DNA of 33,956 nt from an uncultured Lachnospiraceae bacterium (GCA_902761225.1 CACWJQ010000039.1:1-33956); one strand, 5' to 3'; counted from the first letter of the stretch, positions 16,027 through 24,074 are shown. Notes: generated from the letters alone by a model not told the origin. Program-made: numbers and translations.

Positions 16027-18203
16027 TTATAATTCCCCTCCAATAATAAACACTCAAATCCCAGATCCTTAAGTCTTGCGATAACGAATTCCGCATCCTT
16101 CTCATCCGTATTGGCAAGAAGTACACCGATATTGCCATCCTCGAGCATACCCACATAATCGTGGTCTCTGAGCTTGGTATAAAGCAGCTTGCTGTTCTCC
16201 ACATTATCGGTGCCTGCAGTATCAAGCTTCAGTACAACGCACTCGGTAAGTCCGTCATCATCGGCTCTCATGTATGCTTCACTGAGACTCTTGAACGCAC
16301 CGGGCTCCATAAGATGGCTCTCACCCACATACATCTGATTCACAAGGGCTGCAAGATATTTATTGGCGCGCACAACCGCACTTCTTATGAGAGCTCCGAT
16401 TATAACAAGCTGGTTAGCCTGTCCGAGAGTCATGCTCTCCCAGGGAAGAGTCCAGATCATTATGATCGTCTGAATCTCTCCATCATCACTGTAGATGGCA
16501 CTTGCCATTACAGGGAGTTCATCCTTAAGCTGTCTGTTTATGAATACTTTCTTCTGCGACAAAGCTTCATACATTTCTCCGAGTTCCTTGAACTTAACGG
16601 AGTTGCCCAGATGCTTTGCTTTTTCTGAAGTGTATGAGAAAAGTCTTGCGTATGCCGAATTTCCAACGGTATATACCGCTACGTCCTCGCTCTTCATAAG
16701 ATCAGAAACAATAGCTGCTGCCTGGAAGAGAACATCTTCCTGATTGTACAGATCAAGCCTTGATGTGATGGAGTAGATCTTTCCAACACTGTCATTCTGA
16801 TTGATTATCTGAGTTTCAAGGGCATCCTTAACCCGTACGTTACTGTCATTGATATCCTTAATATCCCTGAGCTGAAGTGAGAGATATTCATGATCCTCTT
16901 CATGCTCTCTCCTCATCTTGGTTATGGTATCTCTCATATAACCGACGACCAGACCTACAATGAAGAGCTGTGCGATCCACAGGTATGTTCCGCTGTCAAC
17001 AAATACAAGGGCATCGGAATTGCCGGCGATCTGACTGATGATATAACCTGCGACAGCAAGCGTTGCCGAAACCGCTGCCTGCTGCTGTCCGTAGAACACT
17101 GCAAAAAGAAGGACATACAGGAAATAGAAATCCATCTTTTCAAAATAATTGGTATTGCCCGCCCAGGTATTGAGAAGGGTAAAGATGACAAAAGCGATGA
17201 TATTCTCGATAAAAGGAATGAGCAGTTTGAAGGAGGAACCGACTTTTTCGAAGATCCTTTCCCTGAGGGATTTCTTCATTGCCTCCCCGAAAACAAAGGC
17301 TCTTCTGTATCGTTTCATCTGATCTACGACTTTCCTGATTATCACGGAAAAATCACATAATGAAACAAATCCGAATTCCCATGTAAATGCTTCGTTAGAG
17401 AGAACCTTTCTGGTCTTCTTCTCACTGTTTACAACGGTTTTTACACTGAAGCCAAGACAGTTGCTGATCTTTTCTGCTATCTCGCCCTCCGATACCGGAT
17501 TGGATGATGAAATGTTATAGACAGGCTTCGTATGCTCTTCAGCTGTTGAAACCTTATAAATGCACTCGATAGCGTCGGTCAGATAAGTAAGAGCAAAGAC
17601 ATTGTTCTTATCAACAGGGATAACATTGTCATACAATCCGTGAGTGATCATACGGCAGCAGATATCCGTTGCATCTTCCACATGCATAGGTATTACAAAT
17701 ACATTATCAAGCCTGAGGATAACAATATCCTTACCGGTGCTCCTTAAGTAACTTGCACACATCTCCTCTGCCTGGGAAAGAACCATGCCCTTAAATCCGG
17801 AGGGATTAAGAGGTACGTCTTCGGTAATGTCATTATCATAATCACCTGAATATACCTCACTTGAGGAAAGGTACACGAATCTGCCGGTTCCCGCCATAAC
17901 ATATGCCATAAGGATGTTCATCATCCTTGCGGAATATTTAACGGCTTCATCCTCTTCCTTTTCCCAATTGAAATTGGTGTCATATGCACCCATGAAGATG
18001 GTCAGATCAGGTCTGATACTCTCAAATATCTCATTAAGACAGCTGCTGTCATATGAGAAATTGTATTTCTCAAAAACCTTCTGATATGGTCTGTCATCAT
18101 ATCTGGAACCGGTAAGAAGGTACACTCTGTGTCCTTCCTTCTTAAGCTTGACGATAAGATTGTTGATAAATGTACCGGCCCCGCCGATCAGCAGAACGTT
18201 CAT
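16023..18203 (-). CDS. pelD: Extended-SDR domain fused to a PelD-type c-di-GMP receptor
   Basis: 726 residues. Residues 1-290 are an extended short-chain dehydrogenase/epimerase domain: LIGGAGTFINNL (5-16), VYLSSSEVYSG (110-120). The YxxxK catalytic pair seems replaced by M140-xxx-Q144. Residues ~326-424 hold about four membrane helices, then a helical linker (425-480), a GAF-like domain (~485-610) and a GGDEF-like domain (~630-726). In the last, the inhibitory c-di-GMP site is intact (R679-D-H-D682), followed at canonical spacing by EDGNI where GGDEF should be. It therefore cannot be a cyclase but should bind c-di-GMP, exactly as PelD does to switch on Pel synthesis. GGAGAG precedes the ATG; it overlaps pelE by 4 bp. 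Epimerase genes are often found beside pel genes; here the domain is fused. Confidence 0.9.
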   Translation of the reverse strand: MNVLLIGGAGTFINNLIVKLKKEGHRVYLLTGSRYDDRPYQKVFEKYNFSYDSSCLNEIFESIRPDLTIFMGAYDTNFNWEKEEDEAVKYSARMMNILMAYVMAGTGRFVYLSSSEVYSGDYDNDITEDVPLNPSGFKGMVLSQAEEMCASYLRSTGKDIVILRLDNVFVIPMHVEDATDICCRMITHGLYDNVIPVDKNNVFALTYLTDAIECIYKVSTAEEHTKPVYNISSSNPVSEGEIAEKISNCLGFSVKTVVNSEKKTRKVLSNEAFTWEFGFVSLCDFSVIIRKVVDQMKRYRRAFVFGEAMKKSLRERIFEKVGSSFKLLIPFIENIIAFVIFTLLNTWAGNTNYFEKMDFYFLYVLLFAVFYGQQQAAVSATLAVAGYIISQIAGNSDALVFVDSGTYLWIAQLFIVGLVVGYMRDTITKMRREHEEDHEYLSLQLRDIKDINDSNVRVKDALETQIINQNDSVGKIYSITSRLDLYNQEDVLFQAAAIVSDLMKSEDVAVYTVGNSAYARLFSYTSEKAKHLGNSVKFKELGEMYEALSQKKVFINRQLKDELPVMASAIYSDDGEIQTIIMIWTLPWESMTLGQANQLVIIGALIRSAVVRANKYLAALVNQMYVGESHLMEPGAFKSLSEAYMRADDDGLTECVVLKLDTAGTDNVENSKLLYTKLRDHDYVGMLEDGNIGVLLANTDEKDAEFVIARLKDLGFECLLLEGNYK

Positions 18204-18214
18204 TGTGCTCTCCC

Positions 18215-18496
18215 TTAATAATCGTTTCTGTGCAGGTTATCAAAAAAAGCTTCAATATCTTTTTTTACAGTTTCAATATCGGTATCCGTTTCGGAGGATA
18301 TCTTCCCTGCGATCTCATCCGCAGTCATTCCGGATATCCACATCCTTGCTATCTCAGCCCCGAATTCATTCATCATAAGAGGCTTGTGATAATCAAAAGA
18401 CGGCTGCCCGGGATCGTAAAGCCAGAATACCCCTCCGGCCTCCGCAACAGCATACCTCATATTTATATCGACATTTTCTTCCTGTTTCTTTTGCAT
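18215..18496 (-). CDS. PqqD-like small protein, first gene of the polysaccharide operon
   Basis: 93 residues. The C-terminal two thirds match PqqD: MMNEFGAEIARMWISGMTAD (about 41-60) resembles the 'LNE-GA-IW-L--G-T--EI' core, followed by a helix ending VKKDIEAFFDNL, like the 'V--DV--FL--L' tail. PqqD proteins are peptide chaperones that bring a precursor peptide to a radical-SAM or other modifying enzyme. No radical-SAM gene or obvious precursor peptide is seen here, but a PF14907-type nucleotidyltransferase closes the same operon. No clear Shine-Dalgarno site precedes the ATG, which lies 30 bp after the pepP stop; expression may rely on read-through and coupling. Role in the Pel context unknown. 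Confidence 0.8.
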   Translation of the reverse strand: MQKKQEENVDINMRYAVAEAGGVFWLYDPGQPSFDYHKPLMMNEFGAEIARMWISGMTADEIAGKISSETDTDIETVKKDIEAFFDNLHRNDY

Positions 18497-18526
18497 TTTA
18501 TGGTTTTTTTATCATTAGAAACCCTG

Positions 18527-20350
18527 TTATACCTGCAGGGGTCCAGTTACTTCACTCAGCCATTTTTTCACTTCTTCATCCACAAACGGAGAAATCTTTT
18601 CAAAAACCGCTTTGTGATAGTCGTCGATCTTCCTGATCTCTTCAGGCGTGAGCATGCCTGTATCGATAAGATCCCTGTCATATGGGACCATGGTAAGAAC
18701 ATCGAATCCAAGGAACTTTCCGTACTCGTTCTCATCCTTGGGAACGCACAGGATCATATTCTCGGTACGTATTCCGAATTCACCGTCCAGATACACTCCG
18801 GGTTCATCGGAAGTGATCATTCCCTCTTCAATGGGCGTACCGCCTCTTTTTGACGGACCGTTAGATATGCTCTGGGGCCCTTCGTGTACATTCAGAAGAT
18901 ATCCTACTCCATGTCCCGTTCCGTGCCTGTAATCATACCCGACCTCCCAAAGAGGGCTTCTTGCAAGTATATCCAGACTCTTTCCGCTTGTTCCCTTTTT
19001 GAAGACAGCAGAAGAAAGGGCGATATTTCCTTTAAGCACAGCGGTATAGAGCCTCATCATTTTGGGAGAAGGGGTTCCGATACATATAGTCCTCGTGATA
19101 TCGGTAGTTCCTCTCATATACTGACCGCCTGTATCCATCAGTACGAGATTGTCGTCCATAATGGGTATATTGGTCTCTGCATCCGGCTCGTAATGGATGA
19201 TCGCTCCGTGCGGTCCCGCGGCTATTATAGGAGCAAAGCTCTCTTCGATAAAATCTTCTGCTTCCTTTCTGTAGCCAAGAAGCCTTTTTGCAACATCAAG
19301 TTCGGTAATGCTTCCGGCTGAAAGTTCTGCTGTTCCATGCAGATTCTTCAGATAGTGTATTATCCTTGTAACAGCAACTCCGTCAGATATATGGGCAGAT
19401 CTTTCATTCTCCGATTCGGTCCCGGTCTTTACAGCCTTAAGCACCATCGGGGGTATCCACTTTTTGATGGTCCGGGCATTATCAGGTATAAGTGAGATCA
19501 GTCTCAGATTGGTGCATTCGGGATCGTACCAGACTGTTTTTACATCCGGAAGCTTCGGGATATCTTCAAAAATCTCTTCGTAATCCCGTACCATGATCCC
19601 GTCTCCGGTCAGTTCATCCCTGATCTCTGAAGCCTTATGGGGATCAATGTAAAGCAATGCTTCATCTTTCCTGATCAGTGCATATGAAAGAGCTACGGGA
19701 TTATAATCGATATCATTTCCCCTGAACTGGAAAAGCCATGCTATATCGTCAAGAGAAGCGATGATGAGTGTATCGCATTCATTATGTGCCATGAGCTTTC
19801 GCACAAGATCTATTTTCTGCCTGCGGGACTGTCCGGTGTATGCCTCATTCAGAAGCCATGCTTTTCCCTCCGGGAGTGCCGGTCTGTCCGCCCATATCTT
19901 ACCGACAAGATCGATATCCGTAACGAATGAAAGCTTTTTATCGCCCAGCTTTTCCTTAAGTCTGTCGAAAAAGCTTCCGGATACGCATCTTCCGTCAAAT
20001 GCCAGTACCGAGCCTTCGGAAACCCTGTCCCTTATGAATTCCCAGATAGAAGGAACTCCGGGTTCGCCCATCTTCATAAGCTCAATGCCGGTTCCTTCAA
20101 GCTGCTGTCCGGCCTGCAGGAAATATCTTCCGTCGGTCCACAGATACGCTTCGGATGAAGTTATTATCATCTCACCGTTGGAACCGTCAAAGCCTGATAT
20201 ATATTCCCTGCATTTAAAATGGTCTGATATGTACTCGGACATATGAAAATCACCGCAGGGGATGTACAAAACATCCACCCCTGCGGTATTCATCTCATTT
20301 CTTAATGCTTCAAGTCTGTCTTTGTAGCACTCTGCGGACTGTCTCTTCAT
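18527..20350 (-). CDS. pepP: Xaa-Pro aminopeptidase (M24 family, three-domain type)
   Basis: 607 residues, the length of the long (APP1-like) three-domain aminopeptidase P rather than the ~440-residue bacterial type. It removes an N-terminal residue that precedes proline. All five metal ligands are visible in the C-terminal pita-bread domain: D406 (VLMDTGGQYMRG), D417 (GTTDITRT), H480 (RHGTGHGVGYLLNVHEGP), E515 (ITSDEPGVY) and E530 (FGIRTENM). Two creatinase-N-like domains occupy about 1-300. The protein has no signal peptide and is cytoplasmic. Its ATG overlaps the thrC stop (ATGA). Housekeeping function; the polysaccharide operon begins 30 bp downstream with no convincing terminator between. 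Confidence 0.93.
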   Translation of the reverse strand: MKRQSAECYKDRLEALRNEMNTAGVDVLYIPCGDFHMSEYISDHFKCREYISGFDGSNGEMIITSSEAYLWTDGRYFLQAGQQLEGTGIELMKMGEPGVPSIWEFIRDRVSEGSVLAFDGRCVSGSFFDRLKEKLGDKKLSFVTDIDLVGKIWADRPALPEGKAWLLNEAYTGQSRRQKIDLVRKLMAHNECDTLIIASLDDIAWLFQFRGNDIDYNPVALSYALIRKDEALLYIDPHKASEIRDELTGDGIMVRDYEEIFEDIPKLPDVKTVWYDPECTNLRLISLIPDNARTIKKWIPPMVLKAVKTGTESENERSAHISDGVAVTRIIHYLKNLHGTAELSAGSITELDVAKRLLGYRKEAEDFIEESFAPIIAAGPHGAIIHYEPDAETNIPIMDDNLVLMDTGGQYMRGTTDITRTICIGTPSPKMMRLYTAVLKGNIALSSAVFKKGTSGKSLDILARSPLWEVGYDYRHGTGHGVGYLLNVHEGPQSISNGPSKRGGTPIEEGMITSDEPGVYLDGEFGIRTENMILCVPKDENEYGKFLGFDVLTMVPYDRDLIDTGMLTPEEIRKIDDYHKAVFEKISPFVDEEVKKWLSEVTGPLQV

Positions 20351-21834
20351 TTAAGAAATCCTTCTATAACCTGCTTCATCTCATCGATATCACACTCTGT
20401 CTTATGAAGAACCGGAGCTGTTCTGATATCCTCTATAGCCTGAGGTATCGCGGTGTTTGAAAGCTTTGCAAGATCGTCTATAAGTTCGAAATCCGTTTTC
20501 TTATCATATTCCGGATCGATGGAATTCATAACAGATCTTGTGAACTTGTAAGGGCTTGCGGTTGACGCGATAACGACAGGTGTCTTATCTCCGGTCTTAG
20601 CCTTATACTGATCGCATACATAGGATGCAACTGCCGTATGCGTATCTATAACATATCCGGATTCCGAATATATCCTGGCAATCTGCTCGGAAGTCTCCTT
20701 CTCATCCGCATATCCGCCGTAAAAGTCTGACAGACCAGCTTTTTCCGAATCCTTTATGGTGTACTTTCCGTCTGAAGAAAGCTCTCTCATAAGCTCTGCG
20801 CATCTGTCCGCATCACAGCCTGCGATATAATAGATAAGTCTTTCAAGATTGCTTGATATAAGTATATCCATGGAAGGGGATGTTGTTACATGGAACTCTC
20901 TGTTTCTGTCATATGTTCCCGATTCAAAGAAATCGAAGAGAACCTTATTGGTATTTGAAGCACAGATGAGCTTCTTTACGGGAAGTCCCATATTCTTTGC
21001 ATAGAAAGCAGCAAGTATGTTACCAAAGTTACCGGTAGGAACACATACATTGATCTCCTCTCCGTCTGCGATCCTTCCTTCCTTAAGAAGTCTGGTGTAT
21101 GCATATACGTAGTAGCAGATCTGGGGAACAAGACGTCCTATGTTGATGGAATTGGCAGACGAGAATACAAATCCCTTCTTATCAAGCTCTGCTGCAAACC
21201 CGGCATCTCCGAAGATCTTCTTCACCCCTGTCTGTGCGTCATCAAAGTTTCCATGGATGCCCACAACCATTGTGTTTGCTCCACGCTGGGTAACCATCTG
21301 CTTTTCCTGAATGGGTGAGACACCGCTCTTGGGATAGAACACCACAATCCTTGTTCCGGGTACATCGGCAAAGCCTGCAAGTGCAGCTTTTCCTGTATCT
21401 CCGCTGGTAGCGGTAAGTATTACTATCTCCTTATCAAGACCGTTCTTCTTAGCTGCCGTAGTCATAAGATGAGGAAGAAGGGAAAGTGCCATATCCTTGA
21501 ATGCTATCGTTGCTCCGTGGTAAAGCTCCAGATAATACGAACCGCAGCTTTCGGAAAGAGGAGCTATCTCCTCTGTATCAAACTTGGAATCATAGGCTGC
21601 AGCGATACACTTCTTAAGCTCATCCTCAGTATAATCCGTAAGGAAAAGCTTCATAACCTCGTATGCAAGTCCCTGATAATCCATCTCCGCAAGTTCCTTA
21701 AGAGACTTATCAAGAGCAGGTATGCTGTCGGGAACAAACAGTCCTCCGTCTGCGGCAAGTCCTTTAAGTATAGCCATTGATGCCGTAAGTCTGGCCGAAT
21801 CCCCTCTTGTACTTGAATACGTAACTTCTTTCAT
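20347..21834 (-). CDS. thrC: Threonine synthase
   Basis: 495 residues. It begins with the family opening TYSSTRGDSARLTASMAILK and ADGGLFVPDSIP. The PLP lysine is K113 in GATIAFKDMALSLLPHLM, and the phosphate-binding loop is ATSGDTGKAALAGF. It converts O-phosphohomoserine to threonine with PLP in the cytoplasm. Length fits the bacterial/yeast type-2 threonine synthases. AGGAAGG precedes the ATG by a good spacing. It is followed by pepP with a 4-bp overlap. The gene is divergent from the AP2-like gene; the 62-bp gap must hold both promoters. Confidence 0.95.
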   Translation of the reverse strand: MKEVTYSSTRGDSARLTASMAILKGLAADGGLFVPDSIPALDKSLKELAEMDYQGLAYEVMKLFLTDYTEDELKKCIAAAYDSKFDTEEIAPLSESCGSYYLELYHGATIAFKDMALSLLPHLMTTAAKKNGLDKEIVILTATSGDTGKAALAGFADVPGTRIVVFYPKSGVSPIQEKQMVTQRGANTMVVGIHGNFDDAQTGVKKIFGDAGFAAELDKKGFVFSSANSINIGRLVPQICYYVYAYTRLLKEGRIADGEEINVCVPTGNFGNILAAFYAKNMGLPVKKLICASNTNKVLFDFFESGTYDRNREFHVTTSPSMDILISSNLERLIYYIAGCDADRCAELMRELSSDGKYTIKDSEKAGLSDFYGGYADEKETSEQIARIYSESGYVIDTHTAVASYVCDQYKAKTGDKTPVVIASTASPYKFTRSVMNSIDPEYDKKTDFELIDDLAKLSNTAIPQAIEDIRTAPVLHKTECDIDEMKQVIEGFLK

Positions 21835-21896
21835 AATATCTTCCTTCCTGTGTTATAGTTAATATCATATATAATATTAACCATTACTATACCAAT
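21835..21896. promoter_or_regulatory. Divergent promoter region between thrC and the AP2-like gene
   Basis: A 62-bp AT-rich gap. On the plus strand TATAAT (21870-21875) lies about 22 nt before the ATG of the AP2-like gene, with no good -35 and no ribosome site, implying a very short leader. On the minus strand AGGAAGG serves thrC, with TATATGAT- and TATAGT-type -10 candidates upstream. No room exists for a T-box or other long leader for thrC. Confidence 0.45.
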
Positions 21897-22697
21897 ATGA
21901 ATAACACTGATACCAATGATCATAAATCCCCATTAAAGGGAGTATATATTACAAAAACATCTGCCGGAAAGATCCTTTACAGGGCATCCGTCACCAGATG
22001 CGGCCGCCACATCTCTCTCGGATCCTATCCTTCAGAAAAAAGCGCCAATCTTGCATACCAGGATGCAATCAGCATACTCGAAAACAATAGCATTTCATTG
22101 GATGATTTTCAAGTTTTCAGCCATTTAAAGTACGAAAAAGCAGTGATATTGATCAATTTCCGGGATAACGGGATCTGTTTCGGAACTCCCATATATCTCA
22201 GAAAAGATTATTTCAATTACTACCTTTCGGCAGACAGGGTTTTCACCTTTGACCTTGATGATCTGTTCTATTTTTCCTCACACAAGATCTCATCCAGGGG
22301 CGGTCACTATTTTGTGGCAGACTACGGTTCCCAGATATCCCTGGGTTCCCGCTTCGGACTTAAAGCATATTCCGTGGCCGGAAGGGACTGCGTCTTCATC
22401 AACCACGATCCAATGGACTTCAGACGTGAAAACCTTGAGATCCTCAACACCTACCACGGAGTCATACTAACCCCGGACAAAAGATCATATATCGCAAGGA
22501 TCCACACCTCCGGCTATACCAGGATCGGAACCTATGAAACTGCTCTTGAAGCAGCCATCGCCTACAACAAAGCCGTCGATATCCTTTCCCGAAATCCTGC
22601 TTCCAAAAACTATCCCGTCAACTACATCGACGAAGTCTCCGGCAAAGTCTACGCTGAGATCTACAACTCCGTCCGCATTAACCCGTCTCTTCAATAA
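21897..22697 (+). CDS. AP2-like / HNH-like / AP2-like DNA-binding protein
   Basis: 266 residues. Residues ~13-61 (GVYITKTSAGKILYRASV, HISLGSYPSEKSANLAYQDA) and ~187-244 (HGVILTPDKRSYIARI, TRIGTYETALEAAIAYNKAV, then YPVNYID) each read as an AP2 domain: three beta strands, a G-x-(Y/F)-x-(S/T)-x-x-x-A turn, and a helix. Between them, VFINHDPMDFRRENLEIL (166-183) matches the 'H-N-dp-D-RreNL' end of AP2-associated HNH homing endonucleases, but the first catalytic His position is Phe and no zinc cysteines are present. It may therefore be a nuclease-dead descendant acting as a DNA-binding regulator. No convincing ribosome site precedes the ATG. It stands alone on the plus strand between housekeeping operons, which suits a transferred gene. 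Confidence 0.75.
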   Translation: MNNTDTNDHKSPLKGVYITKTSAGKILYRASVTRCGRHISLGSYPSEKSANLAYQDAISILENNSISLDDFQVFSHLKYEKAVILINFRDNGICFGTPIYLRKDYFNYYLSADRVFTFDLDDLFYFSSHKISSRGGHYFVADYGSQISLGSRFGLKAYSVAGRDCVFINHDPMDFRRENLEILNTYHGVILTPDKRSYIARIHTSGYTRIGTYETALEAAIAYNKAVDILSRNPASKNYPVNYIDEVSGKVYAEIYNSVRINPSLQ

Positions 22698-22778
22698 CTT
22701 ACTCCGCCACGGTCTTTGAGAAGTCACATTGACACGTTTTTCATCGCTCACACAATTCCCTTATAATCCTTCACGCAG

Positions 22779-22929
22779 CCTGTGAGCCGTATGTATGAAC
22801 TTTCAAAGGCCTGTGAGGCGCCGGCGCTTAGCGAGCGAAGCGAACTTAGCGGTGAACGAAGTGAGCGTACCGCTGCGCCGAAGAGGAAGCGAGAGCGACT
22901 TTGAAAGTCATACATAACGGCTCACCAGG
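22779..22929. repeat. 151-bp imperfect palindromic element between convergent genes
   Basis: Left arm 22779-22808 (CCTGTGAGCCGTATGTATGA...) pairs with right arm 22899-22929 over about 30 bp, with only single-base bulges. Inside lies a second GC-rich stem, CGGCGC (22822-22827) with GCGCCG (22875-22880), extended by AGCG/CGCT, around GCGAGCGAAGCGAAC- and GAACGAAGTGAGCG-type near repeats. The element folds on both strands and lies between the stops of the AP2-like gene and the Rnf operon. It looks like an intergenic REP/MITE-like repeat that can also act as a bidirectional terminator. Copies elsewhere cannot be seen from this window. Confidence 0.75.
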
Positions 22930-22955
22930 CGTCACTACGTTCAGAATAATTCAAT

Positions 22956-24074
22956 TTATTTTTGCGTATAATCTATAAACGATATGGTCAGATCCGAATA
23001 CCCTCTCACACCGTCAACGGTAGCATTATCCGAATACTCCCACATGGTAAAAGCATACGGATAATCAGGCAGATCTCCGGGATTATCCAGCCATATATCC
23101 ACATCGGTGAATTTGCTCAGGTCTATCTCCTTTATAAGGAACTCCTTATCTGCATGAATCGCGGGAGTGTATCCTGCTGCTTTTATGGTATCCGCAAAAA
23201 CTCTTATGATGGCTGTTTTCTCTGTCTTGCTGAGCTTTTCGATCCTTGATGTATCATTGCTCACAAAACCTATGTCGATGGCAAGAGGATATGTTATCCT
23301 GTAATCCGCTATGGCCGAGATAAGAGCAACAGCCTCTTCGGCAGCCTCTTCAGCGGTGATGGCCTGAGATGTAAAATACAGTCCTATATCAAGTCCCGCC
23401 TGTGATGCTCTCGAGAGATTGTCGGCATAATATTCATCAAGAGTTATGGAACCTGTTCCGTATCCTCTTACTCCGACTCTCAGCATGACAAAATCTATAC
23501 CGTCATTTTTGGCTGCGTTAAAATCGACATAATCGTCATATTTATCTACACACATCCCCAGATAAGATACTTCTTTTCCATCCGAGTAATATGCCATCCT
23601 GCCGGACTGAAGCACAAAGGATGTATGATCATAATCATTCTTGGGAAGATAAGGTGTTATTGTCACCCACTCTTCCTTGCCGTCTCTGTTTATCACAAGT
23701 GTATGACGGCCATCCGTTGCTTCCGGAGGAAGAGCCTCATCCACGGGTCCCACTTCGGGAGTATTATCCGCAGTCAAGGCAGAACCGCTACTCTGCTCTG
23801 CCGAAGTTCCGTCCTCTGCAGGATACATATTCCAGAAATCAAGATCATCCGGACTGAGGGCATTTGCAGTATCAGGTTCCGCTAATATTACGGGGCTCGT
23901 GGCATTAGCAGACTGTACTCCGGTCTGATCATGATGAGAGGGCTTTCTGTTGGCAATAAGTACAATAACGATGATCAGCAGGGTGACACAGGCAGTCATG
24001 ACCATTGCGGCCGTAACCTGAGGAGAGACGCCGTTTCTTTCATTGTCATCCGGAAGATTCATCTGGTTTCGCAT
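22956..24074 (-). CDS. Membrane-anchored GH25-like protein lacking canonical catalytic acids, last gene of the Rnf operon
   Basis: 372 residues. A short cytoplasmic N-tail and one membrane helix (~21-42) are followed by a Ser/Ala/Asp-rich linker (~45-125) and a GH25 lysozyme-like barrel (~170-372) outside the cell. GH25 landmarks are clear: YLGMCVDKYDDYVDFNAAKN (171-190), DGIDFVMLRVGVRGYGTG, YPLAIDIGF (262-270), and the end FTMWEYSDNATVDGVRGYSD. The first catalytic Asp (GxDVS in active enzymes) is Cys175, and the D-x-E pair reads D267-I-G269. It is therefore probably not a working muramidase; it may bind cell wall. The start codon overlaps the rnfB stop (TAATG), so it is co-expressed with Rnf. 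Confidence 0.8.
   Translation of the reverse strand: MRNQMNLPDDNERNGVSPQVTAAMVMTACVTLLIIVIVLIANRKPSHHDQTGVQSANATSPVILAEPDTANALSPDDLDFWNMYPAEDGTSAEQSSGSALTADNTPEVGPVDEALPPEATDGRHTLVINRDGKEEWVTITPYLPKNDYDHTSFVLQSGRMAYYSDGKEVSYLGMCVDKYDDYVDFNAAKNDGIDFVMLRVGVRGYGTGSITLDEYYADNLSRASQAGLDIGLYFTSQAITAEEAAEEAVALISAIADYRITYPLAIDIGFVSNDTSRIEKLSKTEKTAIIRVFADTIKAAGYTPAIHADKEFLIKEIDLSKFTDVDIWLDNPGDLPDYPYAFTMWEYSDNATVDGVRGYSDLTISFIDYTQK

Noticed and set aside
16257-16268. A second RxxD (R646-A-D-D649) in the PelD part as c-di-GMP I-site
   Set aside because: It is about 33 residues too early; the R679-D-H-D682 motif has the canonical spacing to the degenerate GGDEF position.
21835-21896. T-box or amino-acid leader upstream of thrC
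   Set aside because: The gap is only 62 bp and holds no such structure.
22698-22955. CRISPR array or insertion sequence in the repetitive gap
   Set aside because: There is one nested palindrome, not regularly spaced repeats, and no transposase frame or terminal duplication.
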